Below, in pieces: positions 17,585-26,904 of a stretch of 64,000 nucleotides of DNA. Position 1 is the stretch's first letter, and every line of letters starts with the position of its first letter. A model generated the notes under the pieces. That model was not told where the DNA came from. It was given only the letters and a program-made list of their open reading frames with translations, and ran no database searches. This DNA is from Leptospira mtsangambouensis (lineage in GTDB: Bacteria; Spirochaetota; Leptospiria; Leptospirales; Leptospiraceae): NCBI RefSeq assembly GCF_004770475.1, contig NZ_RQHK01000006.1, positions 1 through 64,000 of the forward strand, given 5' to 3'. A program made the translations under genes and the position numbers.

Positions 17585-18751
17585 ATGTCATCTCTCAAAA
17601 ACTATATCTTCACTTCCGAGTCCGTATCTGAAGGACACCCAGACAAAGTCTGCGACCAAATTTCCGATGCCATTCTCGATGCGTATTTAGCCCAAGATCC
17701 AAAATCCCGTGTTGCTTGTGAAACTCTTGTGACGACAAACCTCGTTGTCATCGCAGGAGAGATCACAAGTAAAGGAAAAGTGGACACTCAAGAAGTGGCC
17801 CGTGACGTGATCCGTAAAATCGGTTATAACGATATCAATATGTACTTTGATGCAGACTTTGCTGTTGTTGCATCCCACGTACATGCTCAGTCTCCAGACA
17901 TTGCCCAAGGGGTAAATGAAGGAGAGGGACTTCATACAGAACAAGGTGCTGGTGACCAAGGTCTTATGTTTGGTTTTGCGATTGCAGAAACTCCTGAGCT
18001 TATGCCTGCTCCTCTTTATTACTCACACAAACTTTTAGAACATTTATCAGAGCTTCGCCACACTGGAAAAATCGACTGGTTACGTCCTGATGCAAAATCA
18101 CAAGTTACCATCCAATACGAAGATGGAAAACCAAAGAAAGTTGATACTGTTGTGATCTCCACTCAACACAAACCAGGTGTCACTCATAAACAAATCGAAG
18201 AAGCTGTGATTGAAGAATGTATCAAAAAAATGATTCCAAAAGAACTTCTTACAAACACTCGTTATTTTATTAACCCTACTGGTAAATTTGAAATTGGTGG
18301 GCCACATGGTGATACAGGTCTTACTGGACGTAAGATCATCGTAGACACTTACGGTGGAATGGGTCGTCACGGTGGTGGAGCATTCTCTGGAAAAGATCCA
18401 TCAAAAGTAGACCGTTCTGCTGCGTATATCGGCCGTTATATTGCGAAAAACGTTGTGGCAGCAGGTCTTGCTCATAAATGTGAAGTACAACTTGCTTACG
18501 CAATTGGTGTTGCTGAACCAGTATCTGTACTTGTGGATACATTCGGAACAGGAACCATTTCTGATGAAGAAATTGCAAAACGAGTTTTAGCAAATTTCAA
18601 ACTCACTCCAAAAGGAATCGTAGATGGTTTGGATCTTCTTGGAAAAGGAAGAAAATACCAAGAAACTGCGGCTTATGGTCACTTTGGTAGAACAGGTAAT
18701 ACATTTACTTGGGAAAAAACTGATAAAGCAGAAGCTTTAAAAAAAGGATAA
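17585..18751 (+). CDS. metK: S-adenosylmethionine synthase
   Basis: 388 residues, full length. It makes SAM from methionine and ATP. Clear motifs: [19 protein letters not shown] (ATP binding), [82 protein letters not shown]. It has AAGGT upstream with suitable spacing. It is followed after two bases by the transketolase C-terminal gene. No SAM riboswitch was seen in the 24-bp gap before it, so regulation may come from further upstream. Confidence 0.98.
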   Translation: MSSLKNYIFTSESVSEGHPDKVCDQISDAILDAYLAQDPKSRVACETLVTTNLVVIAGEITSKGKVDTQEVARDVIRKIGYNDINMYFDADFAVVASHVHAQSPDIAQGVNEGEGLHTEQGAGDQGLMFGFAIAETPELMPAPLYYSHKLLEHLSELRHTGKIDWLRPDAKSQVTIQYEDGKPKKVDTVVISTQHKPGVTHKQIEEAVIEECIKKMIPKELLTNTRYFINPTGKFEIGGPHGDTGLTGRKIIVDTYGGMGRHGGGAFSGKDPSKVDRSAAYIGRYIAKNVVAAGLAHKCEVQLAYAIGVAEPVSVLVDTFGTGTISDEEIAKRVLANFKLTPKGIVDGLDLLGKGRKYQETAAYGHFGRTGNTFTWEKTDKAEALKKG

Positions 18752-18753
18752 GT

Positions 18754-19719
18754 ATGGGAGCACCTAGCCAATCCACAGCAGATAAAAAAGCAACGAGAGA
18801 TGCCTACGGCGAAGCCTTGGTTGAGTTAGGTGCATCTAGACAAGATATAGTAGTTTTAGATGCGGATCTCTCTGGTTCCACTAAAACTGCGGATTTCAAA
18901 AAAAAGTATCCTGAACGTTTTTTTAACGTAGGTGTCGCTGAACAAAACTTAGTTGGTCATGCGGCAGGACTTGCCCTTTCTGGGTTTGTGCCTTTTGCCT
19001 CCAGTTTTGCCATGTTTTTATCTGGTAGAGCTTGGGAAGTGGTCCGAAACAGTGTCGTCTATCCAAAGTTAAACGTAAAACTTGTGGCTTCTCACGGTGG
19101 AATCACTGTGGGAGAAGACGGTGCATCTCACCAATGTATCGAAGATTTTGCTATTATGCGTGTCATTCCTGAAATGACCGTCATTTGCCCTTCTGATTTT
19201 AACGAAACAAAACAAGTCATCCATGCCATCGCCGATTACAAAGGCCCTGTGTATGTAAGGGTTGGCCGACCAGCCATTCCTGTCATCGAAAGAGAAAACT
19301 ACAAATTCCAAATTGGAAAAGCCGAAGTGATCTCCGAAGGAAAAGATGTTTGTATCATAGCCAACGGTGTGATGGTGAACGAAGCCATGACAGCTGTGGG
19401 GCTACTCAAAGAAAAAGGAATCAATGCAAGCCTTCTCAATATGGCCACCATCAAACCTTTGGACAAAGATGCGATCATCGCCAAAGCAAAAGAATGTGGT
19501 GCCATTGTCACTTGTGAAGAACACAATGTGGTGGGTGGACTTGGTTCTGCTGTTTCGGAACTTCTATCTGAAGAATATCCTGTTCCTGTGATCAAAGTGG
19601 GAATGAAAGATAGTTTTGGAAAATCAGGAACTTGGAGTGGTCTACTCGACTACTTCGGTCTCCGTGCAAAAGATGTAGTTTCCCACGCAGAAATCGCTAT
19701 TTCCAAAAAGAAAAAATAA
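18754..19719 (+). CDS. Transketolase C-terminal subunit
   Basis: 321 residues, about half the length of a one-piece transketolase. It contains the pyrimidine-binding domain ([42 protein letters not shown], with the catalytic Glu of VAEQN) and the transketolase C domain (~195-315; [27 protein letters not shown]). The pyrophosphate/Mg-binding N-terminal half is not next to it in this window. It should pair with a separately encoded N-terminal subunit in the non-oxidative pentose phosphate pathway. A DXS-like role is less likely. AAAGGA precedes its ATG, which is 3 bp after metK, so the two are co-transcribed. Confidence 0.9.
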   Translation: MGAPSQSTADKKATRDAYGEALVELGASRQDIVVLDADLSGSTKTADFKKKYPERFFNVGVAEQNLVGHAAGLALSGFVPFASSFAMFLSGRAWEVVRNSVVYPKLNVKLVASHGGITVGEDGASHQCIEDFAIMRVIPEMTVICPSDFNETKQVIHAIADYKGPVYVRVGRPAIPVIERENYKFQIGKAEVISEGKDVCIIANGVMVNEAMTAVGLLKEKGINASLLNMATIKPLDKDAIIAKAKECGAIVTCEEHNVVGGLGSAVSELLSEEYPVPVIKVGMKDSFGKSGTWSGLLDYFGLRAKDVVSHAEIAISKKKK

Positions 19720-19734
19720 GGTTATGGTTGGGTT

Positions 19735-20061
19735 ATGACCAACATGGGCGCATCCCAACCTTCCATTTTAGAAGAAACCGAACGAAAGCCCCGTCTGAGT
19801 GATGGGCCTTGGAAGGTGGTTCTTTGGGATGATGACTTTCACACATACGAGTATGTGATTGAAATGTTAATGGATGTTTGCCAAATGCCTTGGGAAAAGG
19901 CCTTCCAACATGCAGTCGAAGTGGATACGAGAAAAAAAACCATCGTCTTTTTTGGCGAGTTGGAACATGCAGAATTTGTCCACGAACGAATCTTAAACTA
20001 TGGTCCCGATCCTCGGATGGGAACATCGAAAGGTTCCATGACAGCCACTCTCGAACAATAA
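19735..20061 (+). CDS. clpS: ATP-dependent Clp protease adaptor
   Basis: 108 residues. It binds N-degron proteins and delivers them to ClpAP. The ClpS core is evident: PWKVVLWDDDFHTYEYVIEMLMDVCQMPWEKAFQHAVEVDTRKKTIVFFGELEHAEFVHERI. The DD/H..Y..V substrate pocket residues are present, with a flexible N-terminal ~20 residues. It follows the transketolase gene by 15 bp and clpA is not next to it. The start at 19735 is chosen; ATG 19744 in the same frame is an alternative. Confidence 0.95.
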   Translation: MTNMGASQPSILEETERKPRLSDGPWKVVLWDDDFHTYEYVIEMLMDVCQMPWEKAFQHAVEVDTRKKTIVFFGELEHAEFVHERILNYGPDPRMGTSKGSMTATLEQ

Positions 20062-20155
20062 GTTAAAAATCAAACCTCGTATTTCCTGAATCGAAAGAAT
20101 AAATATCTATCCATTAAACAATCCGTCAAGTTTCGATTTGGTTCCATCTAACAAT

Positions 20156-21034
20156 TTACATCTTACGTTCTAAGGCATAGTTTCGTTCTGGAACAAGTAA
20201 GGAAGAAACGGATTCATTGGTATCCACTTTGATATTTGTAGCTGGATTGTAAGTGTCCAACATATACTCCCCATCCACAATGAATTGGTAGTGGTATTCA
20301 CCTGGTAATAATTTTTTTTCGAGAGTAAAGACACCTTTTCGATCTTTCTTTAAAAAATCATTTTCTGGGTTCCAATCGTTAAAATTTCCAACCACTCGCA
20401 CCACTTCCGCATCCGGTAAATAAATTTGAAATTTGACGGTTCGTAAGTCACGTTCTTCGTTTGCTGAATCTTCTAAAACCATCGTTTTGGTTTGGCGGTC
20501 TGTATCTTTTCCTTCCAAAACAAATCTTGAATAATAAGAACCAGAACCATCTTCCAATTTATCAAAATTTTCAGGATCGTAAGTGAGAAGACCATTCACC
20601 CGAAATTTATATTCATAAACTGGGTCTTCTTCATAGGTATCTGTGATTTGGGTAGGTTCGATCACCGTATAATAAATTCCATATTGGTTCCGCTTCATAT
20701 CGGAACATTCCCAATTGTTAAAACTTCCACAGATTTCTACAGATTCATCTCGTAAACCGTTGTAGGTAAAAAGAATCCCTCGGTGTATGAGTTTCCCTGA
20801 GGATACGTAAGATTCCACATCGAGATAACGAATGTAACGTGGAGCGATATTTTTTTTGAGACTCTCTAGTTGCCAGAGGTAATACACAGTATTTTGGTCC
20901 TCTGTTTCATCTGACATCTCGAGTTCCCCTGCGGAAAAACTTCCAATCCAATCCATTCCATCCTCAGCAAAGATTCCGATTCCGGTAAAAAAGAGTAAAA
21001 TGATGGCGATACGGATGGATTTGAATTTCATCAT
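20156..21034 (-). CDS. Exported protein with two glycogen-binding (CBM48/AMPK-beta-like) domains
   Basis: The frame is open to 21118, but the double ATG at 21034/21031 begins a proper signal peptide (MKFKSIRIAIILLFFTGIGIFA). Two isoamylase-N/CBM48-like beta domains are recognisable by CGSFNNWECSDMKRN (~100-175) and VGNFNDWNPENDFLKKDRKGVFTLEKKLLPGEYHYQFIVDG (~205-275). Both carry the FNxW aromatic that often binds glucan. No catalytic domain is present. It may bind an alpha-glucan or be a protein-interaction module in the periplasm. It is transcribed divergently from the TPR gene. Confidence 0.75.
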   Translation of the reverse strand: MMKFKSIRIAIILLFFTGIGIFAEDGMDWIGSFSAGELEMSDETEDQNTVYYLWQLESLKKNIAPRYIRYLDVESYVSSGKLIHRGILFTYNGLRDESVEICGSFNNWECSDMKRNQYGIYYTVIEPTQITDTYEEDPVYEYKFRVNGLLTYDPENFDKLEDGSGSYYSRFVLEGKDTDRQTKTMVLEDSANEERDLRTVKFQIYLPDAEVVRVVGNFNDWNPENDFLKKDRKGVFTLEKKLLPGEYHYQFIVDGEYMLDTYNPATNIKVDTNESVSSLLVPERNYALERKM

Positions 21035-21188
21035 GGTCGTGTTCGTAAGGGGTCCTTTTAGATAATTTTCGGCAGAAATGAAAAAAGAGAGTGAAAGGTT
21101 TTTTTCCAAGAGAACCATCTGACATAATAAAAAAAATATTCTGTCATTTTCAGAAGGGGCCGATAATTCATTAGGAATAGACCTTCAA

Positions 21189-24100
21189 ATGGCTGAGCCG
21201 ATAGACAAATTGAGTCCGGAAGAAATCAAACAAATCGAGACGATGTTTTCGGCTCTCAATAAAAATCCGCTTTCATCGGAAGAATTGAATCCGATGGCGA
21301 AGGTTTTGCGTGAGAAACTGGGATACACAAATCCCATTGCGCCTTCCGAGCCAGAACCGGAATCTGAGGAAGATTCTGGTTCCGCCTTTGATGATTTTGA
21401 TAACGAAGGGGCAGGGGATTCCGAATCAGGAGACCCGTTTTCTGGCCTCGATGAGGACGATGACTTTGGTCCTCCAAAACTCCCCAATCGTGAAGCGGAA
21501 GAAGACGATGGGATTGATTTAGATGAACTATTAGGTGAAGACGGTCCAAAACCCACACCTGCCGAACCATCAACTGCTGCAGACGATTTTGACTTTGATG
21601 CTCCCGCACAAACAGACGAAACAGATCCATTTGCTTCCGATGCGGGCCAAACCGAAGAAGCAGATCCATTTGCGGATATGGGCTCAACCCCAGGCCAAAC
21701 GGAAAGTTTTGGCGATGATGATCCCTTTGCTAACTTAGATGCGATTGATGAAGCTCCGCTTGAGGACAAACCTGCCCCTGTCATAGGTGATGACCCTTTT
21801 GCCAATTTAGGCGGGGATGACAGTCCGCCGACTACCGACGAAGACCTGTTTGCTGGTTTTGATAGTGGATCAGAAGAACCGGCTCCTGCGGGTGATGATT
21901 TTGATTTTGGGGCAGATGCTGACACTCCATCTGCTGGTGGAGATGATCCCTTTGCAGATATGGGTTCGACCCCCCAAACCACTGAAAGTTTTGGTGATGA
22001 CCCTTTTGCTAGTTTAGGTGGAGAGGACAGTCCTAGTCCTGATGCTAGTTCCGCCGATGATCCGTTTGGTGATCTTTCCACTCCTAGTGGTGGCGGTGAT
22101 ACTTCTTTCGGCGATGATCCCTTTGCGGATATGGGTTCGACACCCCAAGCCACTGAAAGTTTTGGAGATGATCCTTTTGCTAATTTGGGTGGAGATGACA
22201 GTCCTTCTACTCCTTCCAGGGACAATGAACCTGCTGACATGGGAGGTGGGTTTGATGATCCATTTGGAGACTTGGGTGTGGGAATGGAACCACCAAGTCT
22301 GGATGATGATTTAGGAGCTCCTTCTTTTGATGATTTGGCACCATCCATTGATGATATGCCTGTCTCCACGATGGACGACTTTGGTTCTGATGGGCCAGGG
22401 GGATTTGAGGAAGACCTCATGTCTCTTGGCAAAGAAGAAGAACCAGAAGAATCTCTCGAAGCCAATCTAACCGATGAAGAACTAGCAGTCATCCAAGCGG
22501 AATTACTCAGGTATCCGCCGAAACTCAGACGTACCATCATTGATACGATTGTGAACCAAAGGATTCCGGTTCGTAATCAAAAAGAAATCATTGAACTCAT
22601 TAAGGCACAACAAAAACCAGAAGACATTGCTAGTTACCTAAGTGGCCTTCTGGGTGAACGTGTCGAACTTAGCGATTCTACTGGAAAGTTTGCAGCTGAT
22701 GGAGTTCCCATCATTGCCAGTCGTGATGCTTACACCAAAGAAGGTGCTGCCCGCAAACGAGAGTTAGTTCGTAGAACCATTCTTTCTTCTGCCGCTGCCG
22801 TATTTCTTGTCTTTGGAATTGTCACTCTTTGGAAGTATGTGATTGTTCCGTATCGTGCCAAAGCTCAGTATGCACTTGGTCTTGAAAAAATTGAAGAATT
22901 CAGTTATGAAACAGATGCTTTAGAGAAGAAAAAACTTCTCGCTGATGCTGAAAATTATTTTATCAAAGGGGAAGAGATTTTCCCACATAACTTAGAATTT
23001 TTGAATAAATACTGTATTGCTTATACCAAAGCTGGCCAGTATGAAAGGGCTTTTGAAAAATGTTTTGGTAAGGTGGAACCTGATTTTGGTTATGAACCAG
23101 AAGATAAGGAGCACAAAAGAGCATGGGAAAACAGAAAAGAAGTACCAAACATTAGTTTTGCGAAAAAAACAGAATGGAATGATGCAGGTGTGGAAACTGC
23201 AGGGCGTAGACCTTTACCGGAACTAACTTTTTACTTAACTTCACAAGACAAAGTTCCAAGAAAGGTTTTAAAAGCAGGTGCTTATATTGCCTCTCGTCTC
23301 AAATACAATGTTCATGATATTGATACTTACATTGCTTTAGGAACGTTTCACTCTTTCCATAGAAAAGATTTTATCGAAGTTCCTCCTGGAAGTAATCGTA
23401 AAAAATACAAAAACGATCACCTTGCCATTGAATATTTCAAACGAGTATTTACCGACGGTGGTGATCCTGATAATGTAGATGCCATTGCAGGGATCGCAAA
23501 GATTTTTTACAACAAACAAGAGTTTGGAACGGCTGTTAAATACTATAACGATATCATTGAAAAGTATCCGAAAAATGCCATTGGGCATGGTGGAATTTTG
23601 TCAACATATATTGAAATGTGGAAACGCGATAAAAATCCGCAGTATGTTTTAAACCATCATAGACAAGTTCGGAATGCACTCAACATTGAAGATGAACTCT
23701 CTCTCTTTGTTTTGGCAAAACTTGCTTCCTTCTACATTGATTTGGATTCTGAAGAAGTTCGAATCAAATACAATATCAACCCAGAAGACCAAGTCACTGG
23801 GATGGAAATTGATGATAACGTAGAATACCTCTTAAACATTGCTTATGGTAAAGAGGGTGGATCCAAATTTGCGGAAGGATATTACCAGCGTGCGAGATTC
23901 TATTTCAAAAAAGAAGAGGCAGCACGGGCTCTCAAACAATTGGAACTTGCATCAACCTATGACATTCGCCATTACTTAGCAGTTCTGCTTATGGCAGAAT
24001 ATTATATCCAAACAGAAAATTATGATGAAGCGGTAAAACTTCTCAGGGAAGCCGATGACCGTTACCAAAATTATAAAGACCGACTTGGGGAAAGAGATGA

Positions 24101-24851
24101 GGATGAAACTTTACTCGAAGGAAGTCCTGGAAGAATTTCCTTTAATCTAGGGAAAATTCAATTTTTGGAAGCTGCTGGTATTAATGTAACAGACAATATA
24201 CGAGAGTTTCCTGGAAAAAAAATATATCCAGAACGTAGCATTGGCACTTTATCTTATGAAGAAAAAGAAAGAAGAAACGGACTTTTTATGGCTCGTGAAT
24301 CTTTTCTTGCTGCCCTGGATCGTGATATCTCTAAAGATCCAAAGATTGTCAGAGAATGTTATTATTACTTAGGTTGGATTGATTACAATCATGGAGACTT
24401 TGCACAAAGTTTGGATTTTTGGGCAGAACTTCCTGAAGAAGATATTTATAATAATGCAACCTTACTCTTTGGAAAAGGAAATGCATTTTACTATACAAGA
24501 CAGTACAATGCGGCTCTTGGCAACTATCTGAAGTTAAAGGATGATTTTGAACTCAAAGAACAAAGTTTGGGTCGAATTGATACAGAAAACTCAGACCACA
24601 GAGAAGTATATGAAACTCTTACTGCCCTTTACAATAATATCGGAGCCGTGTATGAGAAAAAACAAGATACCATCAATGCTCTCAAATACTATTGGAAAGC
24701 AATGGAAACAGCTCGTAAAATTGGTTCGGTAAGTGAAATTGCAAACTCTAACAAGGATTTGGTGTTCGCTAGGGCCAAACTAGACCGAGAACCACTACTC
24801 GAGGATTGGTTGGCACCAACTCTTGACCGATTGGATCAAATCAAAAAATAG
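21189..24851 (+). CDS. Large TPR protein with acidic DPF-repeat N-terminus and one membrane helix
   Basis: 1220 residues. Residues ~1-60 hold a short helical segment. Residues ~60-440 are very acidic and low-complexity. Residues ~445-510 form a conserved helical segment (DEELAVIQAELLRYPPKLRRTIID...). A single transmembrane helix lies at ~528-552 (ILSSAAAVFLVFGIVTLWKYVIV), and residues ~560-1210 carry many TPR-like helix pairs (e.g. ALGLEKIEEF, YERAFEKCF, AVKYYNDIIEKYPKNA, NIGAVYEKKQDTINALKYYWKAME). By the charge pattern the acidic part is cytoplasmic and the TPR part periplasmic. The layout resembles the TPR collar proteins of spirochaete periplasmic flagella (e.g. FlcA of Borrelia), but this is an inference from architecture only. 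AGGA lies 12 bases before the ATG. Confidence 0.85.
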   Translation: MAEPIDKLSPEEIKQIETMFSALNKNPLSSEELNPMAKVLREKLGYTNPIAPSEPEPESEEDSGSAFDDFDNEGAGDSESGDPFSGLDEDDDFGPPKLPNREAEEDDGIDLDELLGEDGPKPTPAEPSTAADDFDFDAPAQTDETDPFASDAGQTEEADPFADMGSTPGQTESFGDDDPFANLDAIDEAPLEDKPAPVIGDDPFANLGGDDSPPTTDEDLFAGFDSGSEEPAPAGDDFDFGADADTPSAGGDDPFADMGSTPQTTESFGDDPFASLGGEDSPSPDASSADDPFGDLSTPSGGGDTSFGDDPFADMGSTPQATESFGDDPFANLGGDDSPSTPSRDNEPADMGGGFDDPFGDLGVGMEPPSLDDDLGAPSFDDLAPSIDDMPVSTMDDFGSDGPGGFEEDLMSLGKEEEPEESLEANLTDEELAVIQAELLRYPPKLRRTIIDTIVNQRIPVRNQKEIIELIKAQQKPEDIASYLSGLLGERVELSDSTGKFAADGVPIIASRDAYTKEGAARKRELVRRTILSSAAAVFLVFGIVTLWKYVIVPYRAKAQYALGLEKIEEFSYETDALEKKKLLADAENYFIKGEEIFPHNLEFLNKYCIAYTKAGQYERAFEKCFGKVEPDFGYEPEDKEHKRAWENRKEVPNISFAKKTEWNDAGVETAGRRPLPELTFYLTSQDKVPRKVLKAGAYIASRLKYNVHDIDTYIALGTFHSFHRKDFIEVPPGSNRKKYKNDHLAIEYFKRVFTDGGDPDNVDAIAGIAKIFYNKQEFGTAVKYYNDIIEKYPKNAIGHGGILSTYIEMWKRDKNPQYVLNHHRQVRNALNIEDELSLFVLAKLASFYIDLDSEEVRIKYNINPEDQVTGMEIDDNVEYLLNIAYGKEGGSKFAEGYYQRARFYFKKEEAARALKQLELASTYDIRHYLAVLLMAEYYIQTENYDEAVKLLREADDRYQNYKDRLGERDEDETLLEGSPGRISFNLGKIQFLEAAGINVTDNIREFPGKKIYPERSIGTLSYEEKERRNGLFMARESFLAALDRDISKDPKIVRECYYYLGWIDYNHGDFAQSLDFWAELPEEDIYNNATLLFGKGNAFYYTRQYNAALGNYLKLKDDFELKEQSLGRIDTENSDHREVYETLTALYNNIGAVYEKKQDTINALKYYWKAMETARKIGSVSEIANSNKDLVFARAKLDREPLLEDWLAPTLDRLDQIKK
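21624..22277 (+). repeat. DPF(A/G)xLG coding repeats
   Basis: Within the TPR gene, residues 146-363 hold about ten copies of DPF followed by ADMG, ANLG, ASLG or GDLG. Longer units such as GDDPFADMGSTPQ plus TESFGDDPFANLGGDDSP occur more than once, with matching DNA repeats. Irregular spacing and codon drift show they are old coding repeats, not a mobile or CRISPR array. Confidence 0.85.
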
Positions 24852-24881
24852 ATTCTAATAAATGAGAGAGAAGTTGGCGAG

Positions 24882-24908
24882 CGGAGGATAGATGCATTCT
24901 ATCCTCCG
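24882..24908. terminator. Bidirectional terminator between convergent genes
   Basis: A perfect 10-bp inverted repeat CGGAGGATAG/CTATCCTCCG (24882-24891 and 24899-24908) has a 7-base loop. It lies 30 bp after the TPR gene stop and 31 bp before the stop of the minus-strand glycosyltransferase. T-rich DNA follows on the plus side. Confidence 0.75.
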
Positions 24909-24939
24909 AGATTGGTTTGTTCTTGATTTGTATTTTGAA

Positions 24940-25893
24940 TTAATGTTTGCGAAATCGTTCGCGAATTCCGAGTAAAAAGAAATAGAAAGTTTCCCACATT
25001 CTTTGGATTCGGTACGGCCTTGCGATGATCCTCCAAAGCCAGATGAGTCCTCTTTCTTTAAACCACTCTGGTGCTTTTTTGTCAGCACCAGATAACATAT
25101 CTAAGGCGCCGCCGACACCAATCACAACTGCTTTACCAAAATACCCAGTGTTGTTTTCGATCCAAATTTCTTGGTCTGGGAAATCCATCGCAAGAAAAAT
25201 GATATCCGGGCCCGTTTTGCGAATGGCTTCTTTGACTCGCATTTCTCTTTGGCGATCCAAATGGCCTGCATGTCTGCCTACAATTCTAACTTTTGGAAAA
25301 TGCCTAGTCAGGTTAAAATAAATTCGTTCTACAATTTCGTCTTTAGCCCCAAAGATGAACGCTGTGAATTCTTTGAGTTCGGCCAAACGAATGAGATCCA
25401 TCATGACAGCAATCGGAGTGACTCGTTCTTTTAACCTTCCGGAAGTCATCCAACCGATTCCCGCACCTTCTACCAAAATGGTTCCGGCTTTTTCCGCGAT
25501 GCGGTGGAGGGACTTTTTCGGGCGCATCCTCATGAGTTTGATGGGATCTAAAAATAATACATGGTGCATGCCTTCTTTTTTCTCAAGTACGCGAAAGAGT
25601 TTGGCTATGGCTTCGTCTGTGGTGACATTATCGATGGGAATTCCCAAAACATTCAGAGTTTCCAGCTTAGAAACATCGATATTTTGGTATTCCAGTAGTA
25701 TATCCCTCTCATCTTTTGAGGAATTGTGAACGATTTCGCTCAATTGCTTCATGTAGCCGGGCTTTCCTTTCCTATCTAAAACATTATGTCCAGTACCCTC
25801 TATTGTCGCCTCTAAATTTTTAAAAACTTCCGTTTTTTCACTTGGATTGGAATCGAAAGAAAGAGAAAAAGTATCAAAATGTTTCGAAGCCAT
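24940..25893 (-). CDS. WecG/TagA/CpsF-family glycosyltransferase
   Basis: 317 residues as drawn. The WecG/TagA core runs from ~78: LNVLGIPIDNVTTDEAI, LVEGAGIGWMTSGRL, FIFGAKDEIVERIYFNLTRHFPKVRIVGRHAGHLD, KTGPDIIFLAMDFPDQEIWIENN, VVIGVGGALDMLSGADKKAPEWFKERGLIWLWRII. These enzymes move N-acetylmannosamine(-uronate) or a similar sugar onto a lipid-linked carrier for envelope polysaccharide. The drawn start (25893) overlaps the divergent gene at 25879 by 15 bp and gives ~78 residues before the core. Met48 at 25752 is a plausible shorter start. The LGxPxQE motif is altered to MDFPDQE. Confidence 0.85.
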   Translation of the reverse strand: MASKHFDTFSLSFDSNPSEKTEVFKNLEATIEGTGHNVLDRKGKPGYMKQLSEIVHNSSKDERDILLEYQNIDVSKLETLNVLGIPIDNVTTDEAIAKLFRVLEKKEGMHHVLFLDPIKLMRMRPKKSLHRIAEKAGTILVEGAGIGWMTSGRLKERVTPIAVMMDLIRLAELKEFTAFIFGAKDEIVERIYFNLTRHFPKVRIVGRHAGHLDRQREMRVKEAIRKTGPDIIFLAMDFPDQEIWIENNTGYFGKAVVIGVGGALDMLSGADKKAPEWFKERGLIWLWRIIARPYRIQRMWETFYFFLLGIRERFRKH

Positions 25894-26904
25894 CTTTTTC
25901 TAGTATTGATTCTCTTTTTTCTCTCAAGCGCAAGTTATGCGGAAAAACTTTCCATTTTTGGAACGTTACAAAATGGAACCACGGGTGGACCAGGCAAAGC
26001 TGATTCCATTCGAATGCTTGCTTTACAAGGAGCAATGGTTCCTTTGGCAGACATTGGCCCACAGTCGGGTAAATTTCGTTTTCCTGAAACGGAATTGCCG
26101 GAAGGAGCACCAATTCTTTTACAAATCCAATACCAAGGCGTAAATTATAATAAAATGATTCCGCCAACTACCAAGTTTCGTACATCTCCGCAAGAGGTCT
26201 TGGTTTATGACACGGGAGCCAGTCGGAATCAGGTTGCTATAAAAAGTTTAATGCAGGTTATGCGAGAGAAAAAAGGTCTCCGTGTTTTTAAGTTATTTTT
26301 GATCGATAATTCGAGTAAACCTCCCAAATCTTATGATTCAAAGTCATCCCCTTTCGAATATTCTGTAGCAGCGGAAGCAACAGAAATTTTAGCACAAATC
26401 CAACAGCCAGGAAGTAAGATGGCCATTCCATTAGGAGTACCGGAAGGTCCTAATGGAGGAAGGTTACTCGATCGTGCCATTCTTCCTGGTGTATCGGAAA
26501 TGCAAATTTCCTATTTTATTCCTAACAACCAAGATACTTTCAGCGAACGAATGTTAATTGAGTCGGAAAATGGAAAGTTTCCTATCTTTGTCAAACCACA
26601 AGACATGGAAATCAAAACCGGAGAAAAAACTCCCGTCACCAAACTAGACAAAGATGTTCCCCCAGGCCTTAGTGCTTATGTTTTGAGTTCTTTGGATTTT
26701 GGAACCACAGTTGAGTTTACTTTCTCTGGTGGAAAACCACTTCCAACAATTTCTAATAATCCAAATCCCGAAATCTGGAATGGATCTATCCTTACAAGTT
26801 GGGATCTTTCCCTTTTTGCAGTGGTAGGGTTTCTTGGATTTTTATTTACGCTCTCATTTATTTTTGTCTATCGAAAACAAAGAGAAAGGAAAAACAATCC
26901 ATGA
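25879..26904 (+). CDS. Exported protein with C-terminal membrane anchor, unknown function
   Basis: 341 residues. The signal peptide is MFRSHLFLVLILFFLSSASYAEK with an AxA-like site. The mature part begins with a beta-rich domain (LSIFGTLQNGTTGGPGKADSIRMLALQGAMVPLADIG). The C-terminus has one membrane helix (LSLFAVVGFLGFLFTLSFIFVY) with a basic RKQRERKNN tail, so the bulk is periplasmic. No family was recognised; the first ~110 residues look like a carboxypeptidase-regulatory fold. It is coupled to the MFS transporter by an ATGA overlap, suggesting a role with that transporter. Its start overlaps that of the divergent glycosyltransferase. Confidence 0.7.
   Translation: MFRSHLFLVLILFFLSSASYAEKLSIFGTLQNGTTGGPGKADSIRMLALQGAMVPLADIGPQSGKFRFPETELPEGAPILLQIQYQGVNYNKMIPPTTKFRTSPQEVLVYDTGASRNQVAIKSLMQVMREKKGLRVFKLFLIDNSSKPPKSYDSKSSPFEYSVAAEATEILAQIQQPGSKMAIPLGVPEGPNGGRLLDRAILPGVSEMQISYFIPNNQDTFSERMLIESENGKFPIFVKPQDMEIKTGEKTPVTKLDKDVPPGLSAYVLSSLDFGTTVEFTFSGGKPLPTISNNPNPEIWNGSILTSWDLSLFAVVGFLGFLFTLSFIFVYRKQRERKNNP

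Noticed and set aside
21624..22277. Repeated DNA blocks that could suggest a CRISPR array or tandem repeat locus
   Set aside because: The repeats keep the reading frame of one protein, differ at third positions and have no constant spacer length.
21185..22540. A 451-codon open frame on the minus strand, rich in Ser/Pro/Lys/Gly
   Set aside because: It is the antisense of the acidic repeat part of the TPR gene; its composition simply mirrors Asp/Glu/Phe codons on the other strand, and it has no family-like sequence.
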